Source: Synechococcus sp. SynAce01
GTDB lineage: Bacteria > Cyanobacteriota > Cyanobacteriia > PCC-6307 > Cyanobiaceae
Assembly: GCF_001885215.1 (NCBI RefSeq)
Contig: NZ_CP018091.1
Coordinates: 2,232,001 to 2,296,000, forward strand
Direction of reading: 5' to 3'
DNA: 64,000 bases
A model generated the notes under the pieces. That model was given only the letters and a program-made list of their open reading frames with translations, was not told where the DNA came from and did no database searches. This document shows positions 25,816 through 34,388 of this stretch, piece by piece; position 1 is the first letter of the stretch, and every line of letters begins with the position of its first letter. Both the position numbers and the translations under genes were made by a program.

Positions 25816-27894
25816 TCACCCAATTACGGCTGCCAGTCGCCTGGCAAGAGCATCCTTAATGCCATGGACATTGACGCTTACGTTGTAGATTTCCATGACC
25901 CGACTGCGGGCCGCGTTGCCCATGGCATCTGCCCTTTCTCGATCCTCGCTGAGCCAGTGCATTGCGCCTGCCAGTGCATCAATATCTCCAAATGGGAAGG
26001 TAAGCCCTGTGTGCTCATGGAGCACGAGATCTTCCGCGCACCCAACTTGATCACTCACAATCGCTGGCAGACCACATGCCATTGCCTCATTCACGACCAA
26101 CCCCCAGGTTTCACCAGAGTCTGATGGGAGGACAAGTGCGTCTGCTACTACATAAGCTTGAGTGATTTCAGTCTGGTTGAGAAAACCCGCAAAGCTCACC
26201 GCCAGGTCATGGTCTTGAGCATATTGTCGACACTTATCATTCAATTCACCTGAACCCACGAACAGCACATGAATTCTCTCCGACAACCCTTGTTCCTGTA
26301 GGCGCTCCAGGGAAAGGAGAAGATCGAGAGGGTGCTTCTTTTCCTGAAACTTGCCAACAAAAAGAAAGCAGAAGGCCTCACCAGGAATTGCCCATTGCTT
26401 ACGCAGCTCTTCTCGGAATGGGGCGATGCTCTTGGCACGTTCGGCAAAGAACTGGTTATCCACAAAATAGGGAGCCGACCAGAGACGGTCTGCTGGAGCT
26501 CCGTTTCGGCGATAAAAGCGGGCATTGGCTTTTCCGATCGGCAACAGTGCCGCTGCCTGGGCAACGATCAGCCGATGCGGCAGCCTCACAGGCCATGACC
26601 TGGCCCGAAGATCATTGGCTTCGGTGCGCAAAAGAATCGGTAAGCAGCGAAGCCTCGCAGCGATCAGCATCTGGAGCATGCCCAAGCATTGCCAGCCGGT
26701 GATCAACACCGCATCAGGCATCACCCGCTCTGGGCCAAAGGCCAATTCAGCCATAGGCTTGGCTAGCCAAAGACGAAGGTATTGAGCTTGGTCGCCGCGG
26801 CTCCGGGTTGACGTTGCCACTCGCCAATGGTAACCATCGAGCAGAGGCACATCCCAAGTGAAAGGCAGGCCGAAGCCCACGCCCTGGAGCTGAGCATCGG
26901 GCAAGGTGAGAAATAAGACCTCGATTCGCATGGAGCCATCGGAAGCCAGTGCTCGAAATAGAGGAGCCTGATACTGAATCGGATGGGTCGTGACAATCAG
27001 CAGACGACGTACCTTCGTCGACAGCAACCTTGGGCCTTTTACCGATAACCAAAAAGCCCAGAATAGGCCGCGCAACTCAGCCAGGAGGGTGAGGGGGATC
27101 CACCAAGGCCTATGCAGGTGATGGCGTGTGCGAGGAGCACGAAAGAGCGCAGCAGCAGAGCGAAACACTGCCGAGTGAAATGGACGGGTACAGAGCAGGT
27201 GGTAATAACGACCAACGGCATGATCCGGACGCAGGGTACGAAGGTGTTCTCCATAGCTGCGTGTTCCACCACGGGAGGTATGCAAATGATCAATCAGGGC
27301 CTCTGGTATGTAGCTGATTGATAGCTCACATTGCCTCCAGCGATGGGCAAACTCAGCTTCAAAGCGATAGGCTACACGCGTGAAGTTTTCGTCAAACCCC
27401 CCCAGTTCGAGCGCCATTTGGCGGGGAAGGGAGAAGTTGCCGCCCATGAACTCACTGCACGGGCGGGGTTTTAAGCTGTTGAAGCGGAAGGGTGCCGCAG
27501 TTTCCGCATCGGGCTGACCCTGGTACCAGGGCTGCAGCACCCTGCCGGCAATCAGGGCTCCAGGCCAGTGGCGGTGAGCCTCCAGATGGGCGTGCAGCAA
27601 TCCTGGCGAGGGAATGATGTCGTCGTCGAGAAACAGCACACGCTGGCCTTGGGCCTCCAGCAGGGCTCGATTCATGGCAGCGGTAATCGACGGTTGCTTC
27701 AGGCGGATCCAGCGCAGCCGTCCCTGTTGATCCCAGTCTTGTAGGTGCGCTTCGGTGCTGGGCTCGTGATCGGGCGTCTGATCAATGACCAGCAGCTCCT
27801 CCGGCGGTGGATCCAGAGCAAGCAAGGCTTCGATGGAATCGATCAACACCTGCTCGCGGCCATAGGTGGGGATCGCCACCGAAAGTGCAGTCAT
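25816..27894 (-). CDS. Bifunctional GT2-GT4 glycosyltransferase fusion
   Basis: A single 692-residue frame. Residues 1-~300 are a GT2 domain (LSVAIPTYGREQV, FLDDDIIPSPG, MGGNFSLPRQM), nearly identical in its first ~190 residues to the separate GT2 protein at 13720-14640. Residues ~308-692 are a GT4 domain (LLIVTTHPIQYQAPLF, FVGKFQEKKHPLDL, LVLPSDSGETWGLVVNEAMACG), related to the separate GT4 protein at 12248-13429. In module A the same two genes lie in the same order but apart, with 290 bp between. The fusion thus arose by loss of that spacer and the GT2 stop. Both active-site sets are present, so two successive transfers by one polypeptide are plausible. Confidence 0.85.
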   Translation of the reverse strand: MTALSVAIPTYGREQVLIDSIEALLALDPPPEELLVIDQTPDHEPSTEAHLQDWDQQGRLRWIRLKQPSITAAMNRALLEAQGQRVLFLDDDIIPSPGLLHAHLEAHRHWPGALIAGRVLQPWYQGQPDAETAAPFRFNSLKPRPCSEFMGGNFSLPRQMALELGGFDENFTRVAYRFEAEFAHRWRQCELSISYIPEALIDHLHTSRGGTRSYGEHLRTLRPDHAVGRYYHLLCTRPFHSAVFRSAAALFRAPRTRHHLHRPWWIPLTLLAELRGLFWAFWLSVKGPRLLSTKVRRLLIVTTHPIQYQAPLFRALASDGSMRIEVLFLTLPDAQLQGVGFGLPFTWDVPLLDGYHWRVATSTRSRGDQAQYLRLWLAKPMAELAFGPERVMPDAVLITGWQCLGMLQMLIAARLRCLPILLRTEANDLRARSWPVRLPHRLIVAQAAALLPIGKANARFYRRNGAPADRLWSAPYFVDNQFFAERAKSIAPFREELRKQWAIPGEAFCFLFVGKFQEKKHPLDLLLSLERLQEQGLSERIHVLFVGSGELNDKCRQYAQDHDLAVSFAGFLNQTEITQAYVVADALVLPSDSGETWGLVVNEAMACGLPAIVSDQVGCAEDLVLHEHTGLTFPFGDIDALAGAMHWLSEDRERADAMGNAARSRVMEIYNVSVNVHGIKDALARRLAAVIG

Positions 27895-28892
27895 GGATGC
27901 GCGGAGAGGTGGAGCGATTGGGCAGTTCGTAGCCAGATCTTTGGCAGCCAGGGACCGTGGCGAAAAGCTTCGGCAAAATAGCGCCGACAGCGCGGATCAC
28001 CGTTGCGGCGCAGCGATTCGGCAATGAAATAGGCGCCTTCGGCCTGGTGTCGATCGAAAGGCCACCAGCGTGGCAAACGCCAGCTTGGTGGTCTGGGGCG
28101 AAGCCGGGCAGCCTGGAGCAGCAGAGGGTCTTCAGGATGGTCGCTGCGGCGGGCTGCGTAGCACGCTCGGGAGAGGGCAGCACTGGCACGCTGCTCACGC
28201 CAATGACGCGAAGAGAGCCCACAGGGAAACAGACGCACACGTGTCAGCACTTCAGGGATCTGGAAGAAGCTGCCTTGCTCGGCAAGCCGGTACCAGAGAT
28301 CCCAGTCTTGCCCGTAGTAAAATTCATTGCGGTAGCCACCGACTAATGCATAGGCACTTCGGCGGACCATCACAGACGCATGGTGGGGAATGTCGATAGA
28401 CAGACCAGCCTCAGCAGACAGCGTGTCGGCCCGCTGGGGCTGCTGCATTGGAAATGGGCAACGTTTTACTTGCAGTGGTTCCCAAAAAGGTCCGCAAACC
28501 TCAACATCACTGGTGACCAAAACGCAGCCGGGATGCTGTTTTAGCACTTGAAATTGGCGATCGAGCCGTGAGGGGGTCATCACATCGCCGACATCGAGCC
28601 GGGCGATAGCTCTTCCTTTCGCCAAAGAGCAGCCCTTGATCAGGGCCCCGGTGAGCCCAGGCTTCTCTAGATATTCAAGCCGAATACAAGGAAGCTGCTT
28701 GCGCAGAACCGCAACTGCCTCTTGATATCGTTTGCGGCAAAGCCCGTTAAACACCACGATGAGCTCCCAGCCCACTCCTCGGGAGCTGATAACACTCGCG
28801 AGGGTTTCGACCAATTGTATCGACAACTCATGGGTTCCAATTATACAGCTGACGCTGGGAATCATTTTTGGAACCAGGGACGAGCTATTCAT
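27891..28892 (-). CDS. GT2-family glycosyltransferase (module B)
   Basis: 333 residues. VSCIIGTHELSIQLVETLASV at the start, ARLDVGDVMTPSRL for the metal site, then GGYRNEFYYGQDWDLWYRL. From residue ~190 onward the sequence nearly equals the module A protein at 14637-15608; the first part is clearly different, showing a recombination border inside the gene. Its ATG at 28892 abuts the stop of the truncated methyltransferase remnant (TGAATG), and its own end is coupled by ATGA to the fusion gene. Confidence 0.85.
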   Translation of the reverse strand: MNSSSLVPKMIPSVSCIIGTHELSIQLVETLASVISSRGVGWELIVVFNGLCRKRYQEAVAVLRKQLPCIRLEYLEKPGLTGALIKGCSLAKGRAIARLDVGDVMTPSRLDRQFQVLKQHPGCVLVTSDVEVCGPFWEPLQVKRCPFPMQQPQRADTLSAEAGLSIDIPHHASVMVRRSAYALVGGYRNEFYYGQDWDLWYRLAEQGSFFQIPEVLTRVRLFPCGLSSRHWREQRASAALSRACYAARRSDHPEDPLLLQAARLRPRPPSWRLPRWWPFDRHQAEGAYFIAESLRRNGDPRCRRYFAEAFRHGPWLPKIWLRTAQSLHLSAHP

Positions 28893-29277
28893 TCAAAAAG
28901 TTTTGAATGTCGTCATTCCACTTCGAAAACAGAATCGAGGTACATGCTCAAAAAAAATCATATGCGGTTACTAGGACAACTGAGAATGGCGGAAAAGGGA
29001 TTCGGCTCACGAATAAGGCTGCCGAGATGACGCTCGAATTATTTGGCACAAAAATATCAATTCCGAATACTTGTTTGCACTTTAATGGGTTCCTTGGAAT
29101 TGCTCCACAGCCTAAATCAAGAGATGTAGCGTCTTCAGGCTTGATCCAATGAAGATTTGAAATCAAATAGAATTGATCTATAGTTCGTATTTGTGGTGTT
29201 TGCAGAGAGTGGCGAAGAGAGGGTGGCAAGCCCATACTTCGCGTGACAAGTGAAGACAACTTGGAGACAAAGTTCAT
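28893..29277 (-). pseudogene. Truncated and frameshifted methyltransferase (module B)
   Basis: Paralogue of the module A methyltransferase at 16651-17313. SLDLGCGAIPRNP and VFGIDIFVPNN are SAM motifs I and II. The frame stops at 28948 just after AYDFF, within a run of eight T on the coding strand; dropping one T continues to EHVPRFCFRSG, after which the last half is missing and a stop (28893-28895) touches the next ATG. So it carries both a homopolymer frameshift and a C-terminal deletion. Confidence 0.8.
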
Positions 29278-29378
29278 ATTGTCAAGGTAGGCATTGATGC
29301 TGGGATGCTAGTTGCTGGTCTTGCAAACTGTTTGCTAGCTAGAGAAGCTTTGAAAGCAGGATTATGCTAGTCGCAATA

Positions 29379-30409
29379 TTATCTTTGCGACGTGATTATC
29401 GACAACCAAATCAATGAAGCTCTCGAAGTGGTTGAATGGGTGAGTGGAGAAAAAATATTGGCAAACTTTGCTCCTCGTCTCCAGCCAAACCAGTGGGCCA
29501 CTAGACCATAGAAGAAGTAGTACAGAAGGCGAAAGCTTGTGGGAGTGGACGCGCATCTAGCCAAGTTCAGAAGTGTTATCGATTCTTTGTCTAACCCTGC
29601 CAAGCCGCACTGGCGGCAAAGCAAGAAGGTCGAGCGAGCAAAGAGTCGCATCTCCGGTGCTTCCAATGGAATCCCTGCCTGGCGGGCGCTGATATAGATC
29701 GATTGGCGTGCCATGCTCCGATCCGATAACTTGCGAGGATCCACGCTGCCCCTCTGGCTGAGGTGGTCATTGCCGAGGTTGATGCGCCGTACAGAACAGG
29801 GATCCTCAACCCAAGCCAGCCGTGTGCGCGTGGCACCGCAGCGCGCATCATATTCCCAGTCTTCCTCGTTGATCCACGGCTGCCATGGCCCGATCTGATC
29901 CAGCAGGGTACGGCGGTACAGAGGGGAGCTGGTGGTCCACCACCGTTCCGTCAACAGCCTGGGGAAGAGGTGATCGATGAGTTCACCGGTGGCCCTCATC
30001 GGACAGTCGCGTCCTGGTGGGTTGGAAGCATGATTCTCTTCAGCACTGGGTCCGTAGCAGATGCCACACTCAGGCCGGCGCTGCAAGGTAGCAACCTGGG
30101 CGGAAAACTTTGCCGGCAAGAGCAGGTCGTCGCTGTCGAGGAATTGAATGAATTCGCCCCGTGCCTCATCCAGACCCCTCTGCCGGGCTGCGCCTGGACC
30201 ACTGTTGACCTGGCGAATCACCTTGACGGGGATGATGGCTTCTCTCGAGAGCGTATCGGCAACATCTGCAGTAGCGTCAGTGGATCCATCGTCCACGATC
30301 ACGATCTCGATGGAGGGATAAGTTTGCTGCAGCACGGAACGAACCGCTTCCGCAAGCAGCCGTGGCCGGTTGTAGACGGAACAATCGTACTGACGAGACC
30401 CTGATTCAT
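29379..30409 (-). pseudogene. GT2-family glycosyltransferase, frameshifted near its start (module B)
   Basis: From ATG 30409 the frame begins MNQGLVSTIVP as in the module A gene, then breaks because one base is missing where copy A has GACGGGAATAATC and copy B GACGGAACAATC. The rest (from LQQTYPSIEIVIVDDGST) is open to 29379, with FLDSDDLLLP and NEEDWEYDARCG intact. The last ~130 residues differ from copy A. An internal start would lack the first nucleotide-binding strand, so the product is unlikely to work unless the missing base is a sequence error. Confidence 0.75.
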
Positions 30410-30452
30410 TGAGAAGAGAACGACATACGATCTGGGCGACCAGACCGGGTTC

Positions 30453-31406
30453 TCACGGAGAAGTACAGGAACCCACTGAAGGAATGAGGAACCTAGGCTC
30501 GAGCCACAATGCCTTCGGTATGCATCGCAAGGGCGCATGCCAGACGCAGCCCTTCATTTCAACCAGGCGTCTGCGATAAGCTTGCATCGCTGGCGGCCAC
30601 AGCAGGATGCGATCCTTCAATGATCGACAACGAGGCTTCAAGTAGCGGTAGACCAAGGAAATGGCCGCAAGAAAATCCCGGCACAGCCGCTCCTGCTGAG
30701 CCTGGGTCGTCGCGCCCCAGGCTTCCCAGTGGCATAGATTAAAAACAGTGTGATGAACCAAAGGCTTATCGAAATAAATGCAACTACCTCGGTTGAGAAG
30801 GCTTGCGAAGTAGAGAATCGGGAAGAAGGCATTGCTTTCGTATCTCGCCCAGAACTCCTGGTCAACCAAATCTGGGCGAAAGAACAAGCCGGTGAGGATG
30901 TAGCCCTTGTCCGCAAGGCGCATCGTGGTCACCGGGTCAGAGGGAAACACAACGTCGGCCGATGCGATGCGGCAACTGGTGCAGGCATGCGCACCTGATT
31001 CCGTGTAGGAGTATCGCGGGTAAAAAATGCTTGAAACTGAATGGCTACGATCGTTTTCGAGGCGACGGATCACAGAGAGCAGGTGGTCGATGCTTCCTGG
31101 CTCAAGCCAGTCGTCGTCGGTGAGGATCGAACAGAATGCAGCCTTGCATTCAAGAACCATGGAACGGATATTCGCCGACATGCCGAGATTCACGGCATTG
31201 AAATCTATAGAAATACAGGGATGGATGGACAGTAACTGAGCCTTGAATCGCTCGGAATCCATGCTTTTCGAAGCGTCGTCGCGAACATGAAGCGTCAGCG
31301 AGCCTTGCGACAGCTCCTGGTGGGCCTGACTGACGACAGAGCGAACAGCTCGAATGGCTCCTTCCTCACGCTGATAGACGGGAACGAGGATGGCAAGCTC
31401 AGCCAC
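30453..31406 (-). pseudogene. GT2-family glycosyltransferase with altered C-terminus (module B)
   Basis: Same as the module A gene at 18368-19369 up to ALWLEPRFLI, then one A is missing from the GGAAATGAGG tract and the frame ends 9 residues later (PSVGSCTSP) instead of 23 residues of the original end. The GT-A core (ILVPVYQREEG, ILTDDDWLEPG) is unchanged, so the protein may still be active; I class it as damaged because of the frameshift. Start GTG 31406 or TTG 31412 by analogy. Confidence 0.65.
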
Positions 31407-31408
31407 GC

Positions 31409-32398
31409 TCAAGGCCTCCTCCAGCGGATGAGCCTGGTGAGCCCAGTGAGTATGCGCTGAGCACGCGAACGGGTTCGCTGCATCGCAATGAGAGATGTGG
31501 CAGGAAGGTCGCTCAGGTAGATGGCGCAGAGGCTGAACGATGAGTTTCCAGGATGGATGATGGCGTGGCATGACGACAACAACACCATGTCCATGAGTGC
31601 ATCCCTGGTTTGCTCGAGACGGGGTTGGCCGAAATCGGTGAGGTGCAGAGGCGATTCATCATCGGAGAAAGGCTTCTGCCTCACAACGGTTCCAGGAAAG
31701 ACCTTCAGAAACCAGTGCTGCGTCGGCAGATGGTCGGTAGACAGAAACACTCCATCGTAAAGACCGGTATTAAGCTTCCGCCGGACTGCTGCAAGAATCG
31801 CAGATTTACTAGGCGACGACTTCGTTACTACTTGTTCATTGGCTGCTCGGATATGTACGCCCAGCATGGCCGAGCCAAAGTGCTCGGCAGTAAACGCTGT
31901 GCGCCTCAGCTCGATCTCAGGTTGCAGGCGCAGACATTTGCGCACTCCAGCCTGGATGTCAGAGAGACTGTAGCTTGCTAGAGCATCAAAGTCCCACATG
32001 ACACAGACCTGAGCATCATGTGGCTGTTTTTGATCGAATGAATAGATATCCCGCGCTTCCTGCCGATCCCATCCTCTCATCCTATCCTCAATCCACAGGC
32101 TGAGCATCGTTCGCTGGAGACTGCCATCCCAGCGCGGCGGGAGCACTGAGGTGCTGTTTTGAACAGCAGAGAATTCAGCCTGGGCGTGCTGCCCTTCCAG
32201 GCGAAACAGCAGTTGGAACACATTGTCCCCTTCAGGGCCGAAGGTGCCATCATGCCAATCGACGAGCACCTTTCGATCGTTTTTTTCAGCATAGAGCAAT
32301 GCCAGAATCACTGCTCGCAATGCATCGCCCAGACCGGCACCCCGGAAGGACTTCACAAGGACATAGCCACCGCGATCTGCAGATGATTGCACAGACAT
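31409..32398 (-). CDS. NodZ/fucosyltransferase-like glycosyltransferase, copy 2
   Basis: 329 residues, the same translation as the gene at 19372-20361, and lying in the 2.6-kb direct repeat. All motifs are kept (FRGAGLGDALRAV, GVHIRAANE, STDHLPT, IIHPGNSSFS). It begins 2 bp after the stop of the intact GT11-like gene. With the neighbouring GT2 copies damaged, this second gene gives redundancy or extra dosage of the same sugar transfer. Confidence 0.65.
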   Translation of the reverse strand: MSVQSSADRGGYVLVKSFRGAGLGDALRAVILALLYAEKNDRKVLVDWHDGTFGPEGDNVFQLLFRLEGQHAQAEFSAVQNSTSVLPPRWDGSLQRTMLSLWIEDRMRGWDRQEARDIYSFDQKQPHDAQVCVMWDFDALASYSLSDIQAGVRKCLRLQPEIELRRTAFTAEHFGSAMLGVHIRAANEQVVTKSSPSKSAILAAVRRKLNTGLYDGVFLSTDHLPTQHWFLKVFPGTVVRQKPFSDDESPLHLTDFGQPRLEQTRDALMDMVLLSSCHAIIHPGNSSFSLCAIYLSDLPATSLIAMQRTRSRAQRILTGLTRLIRWRRP

Positions 32399-32400
32399 GA

Positions 32401-33294
32401 CTAGGCTTTCTGAGCGGCTCGCTCAAGCCTGGGACTCCAACCATAAAACAATGTGCTCTCGCGTAGCTGGGATCTATACAACCGCTGATCTCGGGAGAAG
32501 AGATGCAAGATTCTGGATTCTGTGAGGAATGCCGCCCAGACGCTGAAGGTAGATGGGGGGTCAATGATCACGTCACACAGCGACAGAAGCAGCTGATCAG
32601 TAGGCCCATCAGAGAGTGGCGAGACGGTGAGAGAATCTGATGCCTGTGCCTGCAGGAATCCGGGCTCATTCGAGCAGAGCAAAAAATGTATTTGGCCCTC
32701 ATCAGCACGCCGAAATTCGTGTTTTGCCTGCTCAATCCAGTCTAGATAGTCGCTCTCATTATAATGCCAGACCCCACCTCGATGCCTAGAATAGTCTCCA
32801 CGCCTGGCATGGATGCCGATCAGGATGCTGGATTTCGCACGTGCATCAGCATATACCGAATAGGCTTGTTGGTGATATCGCTCACGATAACGGAAGATCT
32901 TTCTGATGACTGGAGCCTCGGCATGGGAGACTGCCGGCATGCTCGAACACCAGTCTCCGGCCTGATCAATGATCCAGAGGCCGCGTTGAAGCGTGCTGGG
33001 TGGAAGGTCCGCCCATGAACGTGTCTCATTGAGATAGTTGATCCCAGGACAGCACTGCAGGATTCGCCTGGAAAAACGATTTGAGACAATGCGGCACAAC
33101 AGCCGGTAAAGGCTCAATGGCAGAAACAGCAACGTAATTCGGTGTGTTCGGTCACCGGCTTCGAACATCTCCCTGTAGTCACTCAATGACAGGACAAGGA
33201 CACGGATATCATGTCGTATGCAGAAACTCGTCAGGGCTGCAAGGGCAACCAGCCGGTTGGAGATCTGGGATCGCTGCCGCAGTACGAGAATCAT
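32401..33294 (-). CDS. GT11-like (alpha-1,2-fucosyltransferase-type) glycosyltransferase
   Basis: 297 residues. ILIGIHARRGDYSRHRGG near residue 158 carries the HxRRGDY motif of GT11 fucosyltransferases; HFLLCSNEPGF and LLLSLCDVIIDPPSTFSVWAA match the later conserved blocks. The N-terminal LRQRSQISNRLVALAALTSF replaces the usual GGLGNQ loop, so donor use could differ. Overlaps the WbsX-like gene by ATGA. It is the intact form of the gene whose last 16 codons remain at 20364-20414. Confidence 0.7.
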   Translation of the reverse strand: MILVLRQRSQISNRLVALAALTSFCIRHDIRVLVLSLSDYREMFEAGDRTHRITLLFLPLSLYRLLCRIVSNRFSRRILQCCPGINYLNETRSWADLPPSTLQRGLWIIDQAGDWCSSMPAVSHAEAPVIRKIFRYRERYHQQAYSVYADARAKSSILIGIHARRGDYSRHRGGVWHYNESDYLDWIEQAKHEFRRADEGQIHFLLCSNEPGFLQAQASDSLTVSPLSDGPTDQLLLSLCDVIIDPPSTFSVWAAFLTESRILHLFSRDQRLYRSQLRESTLFYGWSPRLERAAQKA

Positions 33295-34388
33295 TTTGCT
33301 AAATCATTTCTTCCCAGGAGGATCTCTCTGGTTTTCTCGAGGTATTGCAGTCCCCAGTGCTGATCCGGCTCGAGGTGATTCCCCTCTGCCCACTCATTCC
33401 AGGCATTGATGAACAGTATGGGCTCGGGCAGCCTCCGCTCCGGCAGTCGGCTGACTTCATGATCCAGCCACTCTGCGTAGAGATCCGGCGTGGAGCCATG
33501 AAGGATGGTGGCATGGGTTGCTCTCCGTGCTGAGTTGTCCCAGGAAGGGGTCACGCAGGGAAAGCGGGGATACGAGGGGATCGGCTTCGTACGCATCCCG
33601 TCCACCACAGCACCGTAGGAGAACACGCTGTCTTGCACAAAGCTGGGACTGGACAGTCCAAGCCCCCTCATCAATCGCCATCGTCTGCTCCGGCGAAGGG
33701 GCGCTGGCAGACAAGTCCAGTCCGGCTGGAACTCCACGGCGTAGTCAAAGCCGATCTCTCGCGGATCACCATGGCATTCCTGGATCGATTCCACAGTCAG
33801 CAGGGAGATCTCGCCAATTCCCAGTGCATGGCATTCCTGTCGCCAGCGCGCTGCGGTAGCGGCTGGATCAGGGAGTTTGCTCACCCGGTAGACCAGAAAG
33901 ATGGGCTTGCCATCGATGCGCATGTAGCGCGGATCCCGGAACGCAGCGGTGAGCTGCCGGATATGACGGATGTCGTCTTCTGCTGAATAGGTCTGGTGGA
34001 GCAACACATCCCTGTCGCGTCCGTTCCAGCTTCTTGTCCAGTGTTCGTTGGCCCAGCAGAGGCAGAAGGGAAAGTCTGGATCACCGGAACGAAGCACCTC
34101 TTCGAAGGGCCTTTGCAGAAGCTGCTTACCGTGGAACCAATAGTGGTAATAGCAGAATCCACTGATTCCATGGCCACGGGCAAGATCTGCCTGCGCCACC
34201 CGGGATTCAGGAAGTCTCAGGTCGTAGAAGCCAAGATCGGCGGGAAGGTGGGGCTGAGAATGTTCGGTAAATCGGGGACGTGCCGCCGTGACATTCGTCC
34301 ATTCCGTAAAGCCTTGGCCCCACCAGGCATCATTCTCGGGAATGGGATGGTACTGGGGAAGGTAGAAGGCAATGGTGCGAATCTTCAC
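33291..34388 (-). CDS. WbsX-like glycosyltransferase
   Basis: 365 residues opening with IAFYLPQYHPIPENDAWWG, followed by GFTEWTNVTAARPRF, FCYYHYWFHGKQLL and FCLCWANEHWTRSWNG, the unmistakable order of WbsX family (Glyco_transf_WbsX) proteins found in O-antigen loci. LFINAWNEWAEGNHLEPD near the C-terminus is the last conserved block. The family's chemistry is poorly defined; it may be a transferase or a glycan-trimming hydrolase. Coupled by ATGA on both sides. Confidence 0.9.
   Translation of the reverse strand: MKIRTIAFYLPQYHPIPENDAWWGQGFTEWTNVTAARPRFTEHSQPHLPADLGFYDLRLPESRVAQADLARGHGISGFCYYHYWFHGKQLLQRPFEEVLRSGDPDFPFCLCWANEHWTRSWNGRDRDVLLHQTYSAEDDIRHIRQLTAAFRDPRYMRIDGKPIFLVYRVSKLPDPAATAARWRQECHALGIGEISLLTVESIQECHGDPREIGFDYAVEFQPDWTCLPAPLRRSRRWRLMRGLGLSSPSFVQDSVFSYGAVVDGMRTKPIPSYPRFPCVTPSWDNSARRATHATILHGSTPDLYAEWLDHEVSRLPERRLPEPILFINAWNEWAEGNHLEPDQHWGLQYLEKTREILLGRNDLAK

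Larger units (their letters stand above)
29851..32450. repeat. 2.6-kb direct repeat, copy B
   Basis: Pairs with 17812-20413 in the same orientation, about 12.04 kb away. Two single-base deletions relative to copy A both fall in short homopolymers and both break reading frames. Beyond 32450 the GT11-like gene continues here, while copy A is cut by IS1595. Confidence 0.9.
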
